NCBI GenBank assembly: GCA_017990155.1
Contig: JAGNOM010000150.1
Location: 1 to 6,911, forward strand
Length of the DNA stretch: 6,911 nt
From: Propionivibrio sp.
Lineage (GTDB): Bacteria > Pseudomonadota > Gammaproteobacteria > Burkholderiales > Rhodocyclaceae
Direction of reading: 5' to 3'
Positions within the stretch are counted from its first letter, which is position 1; each line of letters begins with the position of its first letter. Shown here one piece after another: positions 1-5,652 of the stretch. A program made the translations under genes and the position numbers. Under the pieces are notes generated by a model. It was not told the DNA's origin. It saw only the letters and a program-made list of their open reading frames with translations, and did no database searches.

Positions 1-341
1 TCGGCAAGGGTAACAAATACACCTACCAGATGGACCCGGCCAACGGCGACGAAGCGCTGCGCGAGGTTGCGCTCGACCTCGCCGAAGGCGCCGACATGGT
101 GATGGTCAAGCCGGGGATGCCGTATCTCGATATCGTTCGGCGCGTGAAGGACGAATTCAAGGTGCCGACCTACGCTTATCAGGTCAGCGGCGAATACGCG
201 ATGTTGAAGGCGGCCGCGCAAAACGGCTGGCTCGACGAGAAGGCGTGCGTACTCGAAAGCCTGCTCGCCTTCAAGCGCGCCGGCGCCGATGGCATCCTGA
301 CTTACTTCGCGCTCGATGCGGCGGCCTGGCTGAAGGGCTGA
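1..341 (+). CDS. hemB: Delta-aminolevulinic acid dehydratase (porphobilinogen synthase), C-terminal part
   Basis: Only the last 112 codons are in the window (reading frame from base 3, stop TGA at 339-341), about a third of a family member of roughly 330 residues. HemB condenses two 5-aminolevulinate molecules to porphobilinogen in the cytoplasm, the second common step of tetrapyrrole synthesis. The fragment carries the strongly conserved VKPGMPYLD stretch, whose lysine (codon 108-110) is the family's Schiff-base lysine, and the downstream YQVSGEYAM block that helps hold substrate. The C-terminal segment (ESLLAFKRAGADGILTYFA) is also typical. The metal-binding region and the second active-site lysine lie upstream of the window. 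The gene converges on slmA with a 15-nt gap and no clear terminator hairpin between them. The identification is very secure. Confidence 0.97.
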   Translation, partial: GKGNKYTYQMDPANGDEALREVALDLAEGADMVMVKPGMPYLDIVRRVKDEFKVPTYAYQVSGEYAMLKAAAQNGWLDEKACVLESLLAFKRAGADGILTYFALDAAAWLKG

Positions 342-356
342 TCGACCCGTTACTCC

Positions 357-953
357 TTATTCGCCGCGCTGGCTCAGGCAGGTGATGTACAGCATGGTCC
401 ATTGCTGCTTCCACTGGGCCATCGGTTCCCGTGCGAAGCCGCTCTTGGCGTACTGGTGCCAGCGACCGATGACATAGCAGAGCAGGACGTTGGCGAGCGC
501 GCCGAAATCGGCCGTCGCGGAAAGCTGCTCCTGCGTCGCGGCGATGCGCAGCGCCTGTTTGAGTGCCGCTTCGGTCTTGTCGTGCAGCTGGTTGATTCGT
601 GTCTGCAGCCGCTCGTTTTCATTGACCAGTGCATCGCCGATCAGCACCTTGGTCATGCCGCGATTGCGTTGGGCAAAGCTGAGGAGTAGCGCAAGGATCT
701 GTTCGACTTGCTGCAAGCCTTGCTGTTCTTCGTTTTCGATCCGGTTAATGACTCCGAACAGGCTGGATTCGATGAACCCGATCAGCCCTTCGAACATCTG
801 CGCCTTGCTGGCGAAGTGGCGATAGAGCGCGGCTTCGGAGCATTCGAGCCGGGCGGCGAGCGCGGCGGTGGTGATCTTTTCACCTTTGGGTGCCTCCAGC
901 ATCGCCGCCAGTGTTTGCAGGATTTGCAGCTTTCGTTCGCCCGGCTTTGCCAT
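357..953 (-). CDS. slmA: Nucleoid occlusion factor SlmA (TetR-like DNA-binding division inhibitor)
   Basis: This 198-residue protein has the usual SlmA length. SlmA binds specific chromosomal sites as a dimer and, when DNA-bound, antagonises FtsZ polymerisation so that division septa do not form over the nucleoid. A TetR-type helix-turn-helix occupies about residues 28-50 (ITTAALAARLECSEAALYRHF), and the remainder is the helical dimerisation and FtsZ-interaction domain, including the family-like stretch RNRGMTKVLIGDAL. The ATG is preceded by a good ribosome-binding site (GGGGAGA about 5 nt upstream on the minus strand), which fixes the start. It is the last gene of the minus-strand block argB, HAD nucleotidase, slmA, but a separate promoter lies in the 58-nt gap and the end of the preceding gene. 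It was formerly annotated as a TetR regulator, Ttk. An ordinary TetR repressor is the alternative, but similarity runs the full length. Confidence 0.95.
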   Translation of the reverse strand: MAKPGERKLQILQTLAAMLEAPKGEKITTAALAARLECSEAALYRHFASKAQMFEGLIGFIESSLFGVINRIENEEQQGLQQVEQILALLLSFAQRNRGMTKVLIGDALVNENERLQTRINQLHDKTEAALKQALRIAATQEQLSATADFGALANVLLCYVIGRWHQYAKSGFAREPMAQWKQQWTMLYITCLSQRGE

Positions 954-1010
954 CTTGCTCTCCCCGAAACTTGGTTTTCTGGTTGTTATTCACCTGCCTG
1001 CGTTTGCTGG

Positions 1011-1038
1011 ATTATAGTCGTCCGAGTCGCTTGGGTAA
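1011..1038 (-). promoter_or_regulatory. Candidate sigma-70 promoter for slmA
   Basis: On the minus strand a perfect TATAAT (1011-1016) sits 16 bp downstream of TTACCC (1033-1038, a weak -35). The start point would be near 1004, giving a leader of about 50 nt to the slmA ATG. The TAA stop codon of the upstream HAD gene (1012-1014) is embedded in the -10 hexamer. The -10 is seen directly; promoter activity is inferred. Confidence 0.5.
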
Positions 1039-1719
1039 GTCGAGGACGGACGAGAGCTTGACGTCGACACAGGGCGGCTGGTGTGAGCTGGTGCTCACCC
1101 ACACGGTCTTCATCCCGAGACGTTTCGCCGTCTCGAGATTCGGTAGTGAATCCTCGACCATGATGCAGCGGCGCGGGTCGAGTCGCTCCTTGTGCAGCAG
1201 GTGAAGAAATCCCGCTGTCGCCGGTTTGGGCTGAAAACGAAAGCGCTCGACGGGGTAGACGGTCTCGAAGAGACGGCGGATTCCGGTCAGCGCAAGGACG
1301 GCTTCGGTGTATTGCTGCGGCGCATTGGAGAACACGATCTTGCGCCCCGGCAAGCGATGGAGCATCTGTTTCAGTCCGCGCTCCGAGACGACCATCGCCG
1401 CCAGGTTCGGGAAATCATGGGTTTGCTGCAGGAAGTGTCGCGGATCGGTGCCGTGGTGGCGCATCATGCCGAGCAGCGTGGCGCCGTAGCGCTTCCAGTA
1501 GGTTTGCCGCAAGCGGGTGGCTTCGGCCTCATCGACGTGCAGATGGCGACAAATGTACGCCATCATCGAAAGGTGGATCTGCGGGAAGATGTGCGCGCTG
1601 GCGTTATGCAGCGTGTTGTCGAGATCGAACAGCCAGGTGCGCCGGGCGAATCTCGTTGTGATTGATTCCCCGAGAGGAGCGGGTGAAGAGCCTTCGCCTG
1701 CTTGGTTGTGACTCTTCAC
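1012..1719 (-). CDS. HAD-superfamily hydrolase, pyrimidine 5'-nucleotidase-like (SDT1 type)
   Basis: This 235-residue protein has all four HAD phosphohydrolase motifs: DLDNT at residues 32-36 (nucleophile D32, general acid D34), FSNA with S131, K165 in the FQPKPA stretch, and VEDS with E189 and D190 binding Mg2+. The insertion between motifs I and II is helical, as in C1-cap HAD enzymes. The overall pattern resembles the pyrimidine 5'-nucleotidase/SDT1 group that dephosphorylates nucleoside monophosphates. The exact substrate cannot be read from sequence, and another phosphatase activity is possible. The start is GTG at 1719, with AGGAAA 5 nt upstream. It is the only canonical start before motif I, and it leaves a polar N-terminal extension of about 28 residues. 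It begins 17 nt after argB on the same strand, so co-transcription is likely. The stop overlaps the probable slmA promoter. Confidence 0.88.
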   Translation of the reverse strand: MKSHNQAGEGSSPAPLGESITTRFARRTWLFDLDNTLHNASAHIFPQIHLSMMAYICRHLHVDEAEATRLRQTYWKRYGATLLGMMRHHGTDPRHFLQQTHDFPNLAAMVVSERGLKQMLHRLPGRKIVFSNAPQQYTEAVLALTGIRRLFETVYPVERFRFQPKPATAGFLHLLHKERLDPRRCIMVEDSLPNLETAKRLGMKTVWVSTSSHQPPCVDVKLSSVLDLPKRLGRL

Positions 1720-1736
1720 ACCGATTTCCTGAACGA

Positions 1737-2624
1737 CTACTCGCTCTTGATCATCGTGCCGAAACCGTGGCTGGTCAGGATTTCAAGCAGCAGTGCGTGT
1801 TCGACCCGACCGTCGAGGATATGTACGCTCTTGACGCCGTTGCGTGCCGCGTCGAGCGCCGAGTGGATCTTGGGCAGCATGCCGCCATACAGCGTGCCGT
1901 CGGCGACCATGGCGTCGATCTGGGCCGGCGTCACGTCGGTGACGACCTTGCCATCCTTGTCCAGAACGCCCGGCGTGTTGGTCAACAGCGCGAGTTTTTC
2001 GGCCTTGAGTACTTCGGCGATCTTGCCGGCGACAACGTCGGCGTTGATGTTGTACGTCTCACCGTCTTCTCCGACGCCGATCGGCGCGACGACCGGGATA
2101 AAGGCGCCGGCCTGGAGGTGGCTGATCAGCGCCGGGTCAATGCACGTGATGTCGCCAACCATGCCGATATCGATCAGGTCTTCGTGGTTGTCGCGGTTGT
2201 GAAGCATCAGCTTCTTGGCTCGGATCATGCCGCTATCCTTGCCGGTCAGTCCGACGGCCTTGCCGCCTGCCTGGTTGATCAGGTTCACTACGTCCTTGTT
2301 AACCTGTCCGCCGAGCACCATTTCGACGATTTCCATCGTCTCCGCGTCGGTTACGCGCATGCCCTGGATGAACTCGCCCTTCTTGCCGACGCGGGTGAGC
2401 AGATTCTCGATCTGCGGGCCGCCGCCATGCACAACGACGACGTTCATTCCGACGAGCTTGAGCAACACGACATCGCGGGCGAAGCACTGTTTGAGCTTCT
2501 CGTCGACCATGGCGTTGCCGCCGAACTTGACGACGATGGTTTTGCCGTGGAAACGCTTGATGTAGGGCAGCGCTTCCGCGAGGATGGCCGCTTCCTGGGC
2601 GGGAGAAATTTGCGGGGAGGTCAT
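1737..2624 (-). CDS. argB: Acetylglutamate kinase
   Basis: This 295-residue amino-acid kinase phosphorylates N-acetyl-L-glutamate with ATP, the second step of arginine (ornithine) synthesis in the cytoplasm. Visible signatures are VVKFGGNAM with K33, HGGGPQI at 66-72, RVTD at 90-93, the NINAD block at 192-196, LLTNTPGVL at 213-221 and GGMLPKI at 247-253. An N-terminal amphipathic helix precedes the kinase core (about residues 8-22, ending ALPYIKRF). In the family this helix marks the hexameric, arginine-feedback-inhibited form, so arginine control is likely here by inference. The start is well fixed by AAGGAG seven nucleotides upstream of the ATG. The gene leads a minus-strand unit continuing into the HAD nucleotidase and is divergent from tsaD. 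The identification is secure. Confidence 0.97.
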   Translation of the reverse strand: MTSPQISPAQEAAILAEALPYIKRFHGKTIVVKFGGNAMVDEKLKQCFARDVVLLKLVGMNVVVVHGGGPQIENLLTRVGKKGEFIQGMRVTDAETMEIVEMVLGGQVNKDVVNLINQAGGKAVGLTGKDSGMIRAKKLMLHNRDNHEDLIDIGMVGDITCIDPALISHLQAGAFIPVVAPIGVGEDGETYNINADVVAGKIAEVLKAEKLALLTNTPGVLDKDGKVVTDVTPAQIDAMVADGTLYGGMLPKIHSALDAARNGVKSVHILDGRVEHALLLEILTSHGFGTMIKSE

Positions 2625-2651
2625 GGTCGGGCTCCTTATGATGATCGGGCG

Positions 2652-2679
2652 ATTTTACCCGCCGAAACAGCAAATACAA
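2652..2679 (-). promoter_or_regulatory. Candidate sigma-70 promoter for argB
   Basis: On the minus strand TTGTAT (2674-2679) and TAAAAT (2652-2657) are 16 bp apart. The predicted start near 2645 gives a leader of about 20 nt that contains the strong AAGGAG (2632-2637) before the argB ATG. No ARG-box palindrome was recognised by eye. Activity is inferred from spacing and position. Confidence 0.45.
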
Positions 2680-2761
2680 AGGCAAATGCGGGTCGCTTGG
2701 CTCTCGGTGCGAGCCTGACGCCCGGCCGATCCGGCGATGCACGGTTGCGTTTGGACGGGGC

Positions 2762-2770
2762 TGGTAAAAT
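2762..2770 (+). promoter_or_regulatory. Candidate extended -10 promoter for tsaD
   Basis: TGGTAAAAT is an extended -10 element (TG, one base, then TAAAAT at 2765-2770). There is no good -35 at 16-18 bp; TTGCGT at 2745-2750 is only 14 bp away. Transcription would begin near 2776-2778, at or next to the preferred tsaD ATG at 2778. That implies a leaderless or nearly leaderless message, consistent with the absence of a convincing Shine-Dalgarno there. Confidence 0.45.
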
Positions 2771-2777
2771 GCACTCC

Positions 2778-3803
2778 ATGCTTATTCTCGGAATCGAATC
2801 GTCCTGTGACGAAACAGGGATCGCGCTTTACAGCACCGACAACGGTGGTGCGCTGCTTTCCCATGCTCTCCATTCGCAAATCCTGATGCATCGCGAGTAC
2901 GGTGGTGTCGTCCCCGAGCTTGCCTCGCGCGACCATATCCGGCGTGCGGTGCCGTTGTTGCGCAAAGTGCTGGCCGATAGCGGACATGCACTGGCTGAAA
3001 TCGATGCCATTGCCTACACGCAGGGGCCGGGATTGGCGGGCGCGCTGCTGGTTGGCGCGGCGTTTGCCGAGGGGTTGGCCTGTTCGCTCGGCATCCCGAC
3101 CGTTCCATTGCATCACCTTGAGGGCCATCTTCTCTCGCCGCTGCTTTCCAGCCGGCCGCCGAAGTTCCCTTTCATCGCGCTGCTGGTCTCCGGCGGGCAT
3201 AGCCAGCTGATGCGCGTGACCGGTGTCGGCGAATACCTCTTGCTCGGAGAGACGCTCGACGATGCAGCGGGAGAAGCGTTCGACAAGACGGCCAAGCTGC
3301 TCGGTCTGCCGTATCCCGGTGGGCCGGTTCTTGCGCAACTCGCCGAGCAGGGGCGGCCGGAGATCGTCAAGTTCCCGCGTCCGATGCTGCATTCGGGTGA
3401 TCTCGATTTCAGCTTCAGCGGACTGAAGACGGCGGTGTTGACCAAGGTCCGAGAAATCGGCGAGCCCGACGATCAACAGCGTGCCGACATCGCGCGCGGC
3501 TTTCAGGACGCCATCGTCGAGGTTCTGGTCAAAAAGTCGATGCGCGCAGTCAAGGAGAGCGGCCTCAAGCAGCTGGTCGTCGCCGGCGGCGTCGGCGCCA
3601 ACCGCGAGTTGCGCCGACAACTCGACGCGGCGGCGCTCAAGGCGAGAATCACGGTCTACTACCCGGAGCTGGAATTCTGCACCGACAACGGCGCGATGAT
3701 CGCGCTGGCCGGCGCACTGCGTTTTCAGGCGGGAGTCTCGATCAAGCCGGCCGGCGCGTTTGCCGTGCGTCCGCGCTGGCCGCTCGCCGAGTTGACCCGG
3801 TAA
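2778..3803 (+). CDS. tsaD: tRNA N6-threonylcarbamoyladenosine transferase TsaD
   Basis: This 341-residue protein has the standard bacterial length. With TsaB and TsaE, TsaD transfers the threonylcarbamoyl group from TsaC-made threonylcarbamoyl-AMP to A37 of ANN-decoding tRNAs. The ASKHA-fold signatures are clear: LGIESSCDETG at the N-terminus, the metal-binding HLEGH (H113 and H117), LLVSGGHSQL (residues 135-144), the DDAAGEAFDKTAKLLGLPYP block (161-180), VAGGVGANRELR (268-279) and the CTDNGAMIA loop with metal ligand D303. The start chosen is ATG 2778, giving MLILGIESS as in relatives. An in-frame ATG at 2769 would add three residues but lies inside the candidate -10 element. The gene converges on plsY with 7 nt between stop codons. 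It was formerly called gcp or ygjD. The identification is secure. Confidence 0.97.
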   Translation: MLILGIESSCDETGIALYSTDNGGALLSHALHSQILMHREYGGVVPELASRDHIRRAVPLLRKVLADSGHALAEIDAIAYTQGPGLAGALLVGAAFAEGLACSLGIPTVPLHHLEGHLLSPLLSSRPPKFPFIALLVSGGHSQLMRVTGVGEYLLLGETLDDAAGEAFDKTAKLLGLPYPGGPVLAQLAEQGRPEIVKFPRPMLHSGDLDFSFSGLKTAVLTKVREIGEPDDQQRADIARGFQDAIVEVLVKKSMRAVKESGLKQLVVAGGVGANRELRRQLDAAALKARITVYYPELEFCTDNGAMIALAGALRFQAGVSIKPAGAFAVRPRWPLAELTR

Positions 3804-3810
3804 AGGTCGG

Positions 3811-4431
3811 TCAGGCTTTCTTCTTGCCGCCGATTTTCGGCTCGCTGCCAGCCATCAGGCGTTGAAGGTTCGGCCAGTGCTTGGCGATCAGGGCCATGGC
3901 GATGATCGCGACGGCGGCGAGTTGCGGATCGCGGCCCCAGAGGAGAAAAGCGATCAGCGGCGCCGTTGCTGCGGCTACCAGTGCCGACAGCGAGGAATAG
4001 CGCAAGGTATAGGCGATCAGTATCCAGACGCCGAGCACCGCCAGACCGAGCCACGGATCAAGTGCGAGCAGCACGCCAGCGGCGGTGGCGACGCCCTTGC
4101 CGCCGCGGAACTTCAGGAAGACCGGGAACAGGTGGCCAAAGAACACGCCCAGCGCCACCAGCGTGACCGTGCCCGAGCCCAGCCCGAAGTGCGGTCCGAA
4201 GGTTTGCGCGAGGAAAACGGCTAGCCAGCCTTTGGCCAGATCGCCGATCAGTGTAACGATCGCTGCCTTCTTGTTGCCGCTGCGCAAGACGTTGGTGGCG
4301 CCCGGATTCTTCGATCCGTAGCTGCGCGGATCGGCGAGGCCGAAGAGGCGGCTGCTGACGACGGCGAACGGGACGGAACCGAGAAGGTAAGCCAGCACGA
4401 TGGCGGCAAGGATGGAGAGTGCAGTCAGCAT
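3811..4431 (-). CDS. plsY: Acyl-phosphate:glycerol-3-phosphate acyltransferase PlsY
   Basis: PlsY is an integral inner-membrane enzyme that acylates the sn-1 position of glycerol-3-phosphate using acyl phosphate made by PlsX, the first step of phospholipid synthesis. The 206-residue product is highly hydrophobic, with about five to seven membrane segments. The first spans roughly residues 4-20 and ends in the conserved LLGSVPF. The other family motifs are GSKNPGATNVLR (39-50), KFRGGKGVATAAG (107-119) and a C-terminal KHWPNLQRLMAGSEPKIG stretch (184-201), followed by a basic tail. ATG 4431 is preferred because the first helix begins there. A GTG at 4458 extends the frame by nine residues but has no Shine-Dalgarno, and ATG 4431 has only a weak GGGA. 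The gene is divergent from folB and convergent with tsaD. Confidence 0.95.
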   Translation of the reverse strand: MLTALSILAAIVLAYLLGSVPFAVVSSRLFGLADPRSYGSKNPGATNVLRSGNKKAAIVTLIGDLAKGWLAVFLAQTFGPHFGLGSGTVTLVALGVFFGHLFPVFLKFRGGKGVATAAGVLLALDPWLGLAVLGVWILIAYTLRYSSLSALVAAATAPLIAFLLWGRDPQLAAVAIIAMALIAKHWPNLQRLMAGSEPKIGGKKKA

Positions 4432-4457
4432 GGAAAATCCCGGAAACACGAATGGCA

Positions 4458-4477
4458 CGAACGAAGAAGCGAACGAA
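4458..4477. repeat. Short direct repeat in the plsY/folB intergenic region
   Basis: The 8-mer CGAACGAA occurs twice (4458-4465 and 4470-4477) with a 12-bp period in the spacer between divergent plsY and folB. A partial copy (CGAAT) lies just left at 4449. The copies are seen directly; a role as an operator is speculation, and chance is possible at this length. Confidence 0.35.
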
Positions 4478-4498
4478 TCAGGGGCCAGGTTAGTGCGC

Positions 4499-4504
4499 TA
4501 GAAT
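4499..4504 (+). promoter_or_regulatory. Possible -10 element for folB
   Basis: TAGAAT matches five of six bases of the sigma-70 -10 consensus and lies about 72 nt before the folB start. No -35 hexamer of quality is seen at normal spacing, so this is a weak call. The rest of the 145-nt plsY/folB spacer shows no riboswitch or terminator structure that I recognise. Confidence 0.28.
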
Positions 4505-4576
4505 CCGCGTCGGACAGGGCTCCCGGCCTGGCCGCCGATTTTACACCGACTCTTCACCGACCCGACTGGTTGCCAC

Positions 4577-4933
4577 ATGGACATCATCTTTATCGACGAA
4601 TTTCGCCTCTCGACGCTGATTGGCATCTATCCCCGCGAGAAGGTCATGCCGCAGACCGTGGAGATGTCGCTGCAGATCGGGACATCGACGGTGAGCGCCG
4701 GCGCCAGCGACGATATCGGCGATACGATCGACTACGCGGTCGTCGTCGAGCGCCTGCGCAGCGAACTGGCAAGCCAGCATTTCAACCTGCTGGAGAAGCT
4801 TGCCGAGTACGTGGCCGGGCTGCTGATTGAGGAATTCGGCGCGCGCTGGGTTCGGGTCACGATCGCCAAGCTGGGCATGATGCGCGGCGTGAAGCGGGTC
4901 GGCGTCATCATCGAGCGCGGCGAGCGCGACTGA
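4577..4933 (+). CDS. folB: Dihydroneopterin aldolase
   Basis: This 118-residue protein has the typical length of bacterial FolB. The enzyme cleaves 7,8-dihydroneopterin to 6-hydroxymethyl-7,8-dihydropterin and glycolaldehyde in folate synthesis, as a cytoplasmic octamer of tunnelling-fold subunits. Conserved active-site residues are visible: E21 in IGIYPREK, Y53 in DTIDYAVV, E73 in NLLEKLAE and the catalytic lysine K98 in VTIAKLG. The residue after that lysine is leucine where many homologues have proline, a mild variation. The C-terminal VGVIIERG is also family-typical. The ATG lacks an obvious Shine-Dalgarno, but the N-terminus MDIIFIDEFRL aligns with the family, so the start is kept. The gene is divergent from plsY, an arrangement also known in E. 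coli, and is followed after 67 nt by the ybaK-like gene. Confidence 0.95.
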   Translation: MDIIFIDEFRLSTLIGIYPREKVMPQTVEMSLQIGTSTVSAGASDDIGDTIDYAVVVERLRSELASQHFNLLEKLAEYVAGLLIEEFGARWVRVTIAKLGMMRGVKRVGVIIERGERD

Positions 4934-5000
4934 TTTCCGTCTTCTCGAAGCGAAAGGGCTATGCTTCAAGCGTGTCCATATCGAGCCAAAGCACGGAATC

Positions 5001-5486
5001 ATGAAGAACGAACACGCTCCGGAAACGCCGGCCATTCGATTTCTCAAGGCCCACAAGATCCCCTTCTCGACGCATCTCTATGACTACGAGGAGCACGGCG
5101 GCACCAAGGTCTCGGCCCGCGAACTCAACGTCGATGAACACGCCGTTATCAAGACGCTGGTTTTCGAGAACGAAAGCGCCAAGCCGTTTGTGGTGCTGAT
5201 GCATGGGGATTGCAAAGTTTCAGCCAAGGAACTGGCGCGCCAGATCGGCTGCAAACGGACCGAGCCGTGCAAGCCCGAGGCCGCCAATCGCCATACCGGC
5301 TACCTGGTCGGAGGCACCTCCCCCTTCGGCACCAAGAAGGCGATGCCGGTGTATATCGAAAAGAGCATTTTCGATTTGTCCCTGATTTACATCAACGGCG
5401 GCCGGCGCGGTTTTTTGGTCGGCATTCATCCGCACGACTTGCACGTGCTCGCGCCAACGATCGTGGAAGTCTCGCGAGAAGACTAG
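5001..5486 (+). CDS. ybaK: YbaK/EbsC-family aminoacyl-tRNA deacylase (Cys-tRNA(Pro) deacylase-like)
   Basis: This 161-residue single-domain protein belongs to the YbaK/ProX superfamily, free-standing relatives of the prolyl-tRNA synthetase editing domain. E. coli YbaK hydrolyses Cys-tRNA(Pro) made by mischarging. The key lysine of the family is seen as K51 in VIKTLVFE. The substrate-pocket motif GYLVGGTSPFGTKKAMP spans residues 100-116 and the YINGGRRG turn spans 130-137, both very close to E. coli YbaK. The start is ATG 5001, with a weak GGA-containing site just upstream. The product begins with a polar segment and then TPAIRFLKAHKIPF, which matches the YbaK N-terminus. It follows folB by 67 nt and could be read from it, although TATGCT at 4960-4965 might be a -10. 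Other superfamily members act on other mischarged tRNAs, so the exact substrate is inferred. Confidence 0.92.
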   Translation: MKNEHAPETPAIRFLKAHKIPFSTHLYDYEEHGGTKVSARELNVDEHAVIKTLVFENESAKPFVVLMHGDCKVSAKELARQIGCKRTEPCKPEAANRHTGYLVGGTSPFGTKKAMPVYIEKSIFDLSLIYINGGRRGFLVGIHPHDLHVLAPTIVEVSRED

Positions 5487-5497
5487 GGCGATCGCCC
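5486..5497. repeat. Perfect 12-bp palindrome at the ybaK stop codon
   Basis: GGGCGATCGCCC begins at the last base of the ybaK TAG. As RNA it could fold into a 4-bp stem with a GAUC loop, but no T-run follows, so a terminator is not supported. A protein-binding site is possible but unproven. Confidence 0.4.
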
Positions 5498-5547
5498 GGT
5501 AGCAGAATGCCGAGTGCTGCGGGGCGAAAGTTTTCTCCGCATTGGGC

Positions 5548-5574
5548 GTAAGAAATCCCCTCCTGTGGCGACTA
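5548..5574 (+). promoter_or_regulatory. Candidate ECF-sigma-type promoter for the bufferin operon
   Basis: GTAAG (5548-5552, within GTAAGAAATC) and CGACTA (5569-5574) are separated by 16 bp between GTAAG and CGAC. This resembles the GGAAC-N16/17-CGTC layout of extracytoplasmic-function sigma promoters. No sigma-70 promoter of comparable quality is seen in the 166-nt gap before bufA1. The start point would be near 5580, giving a leader of about 70 nt. Some described bufferin operons are under ECF (SigF-like) control, which motivates the call. The match is by eye and only moderate. Confidence 0.35.
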
Positions 5575-5581
5575 ATGGGTC

Positions 5582-5609
5582 AGCAGCACGCGATTTGCGC
5601 GTTGCTGCT
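5582..5609 (+). other. Hairpin in the bufA1 5' leader
   Basis: The arms AGCAGCACGCG (5582-5592) and CGCGTTGCTGCT (5598-5609) pair over 11 bp with one bulged T and an ATTTG loop. It lies just after the predicted transcription start and about 43 nt before the bufA1 ATG, leaving the ribosome-binding site free. No T-run follows, so it is not a Rho-independent terminator. A role in mRNA stability or regulation is inferred. Confidence 0.6.
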
Positions 5610-5652
5610 CAAACCGATGCTTGAGCTCACCCCAACACACAGGAGATTCACC

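Noticed and set aside
1083..1098. Inverted repeat GTGAGC-TGGT-GCTCAC resembling an SlmA binding site near slmA
   Set aside because: The half-sites resemble the E. coli SlmA palindrome GTGAGTACTCAC, but here they are split by four extra bases and lie within HAD coding sequence, so binding is not supported.
1662..2777. Long open frame on the plus strand running into tsaD, which would give a 713-residue protein
   Set aside because: It is antisense to argB and part of the HAD gene, whose signatures are unmistakable. TsaD homologues start at the MLILGIESS segment, and the extension is an artefact of GC-rich codon usage.
2655..3620. 321-codon minus-strand frame opposite tsaD
   Set aside because: It is a shadow of tsaD, with composition typical of an antisense GC-rich frame and no recognisable domain.
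4946..4968. GAAGC/GCTTC inverted repeat after folB as a terminator
   Set aside because: It has only five base pairs, an 11-nt loop and no T-run, which is insufficient for a Rho-independent terminator.
4541..5056. 171-codon minus-strand frame opposite folB and the start of ybaK
   Set aside because: It crosses two well-supported genes on the other strand and shows no recognisable domain.
5519..5540. GCGGGG/CTCCGC imperfect hairpin in the ybaK-bufA1 gap as a terminator
   Set aside because: The T-run is in the loop rather than after the stem, and the stem is six pairs including a G-U.
5542..5652. N-terminal extension of BufA1 by 37 residues from an upstream ATG
   Set aside because: It would bury the signal peptide, run through the leader hairpin and ignore the good AGGAG before ATG 5653.
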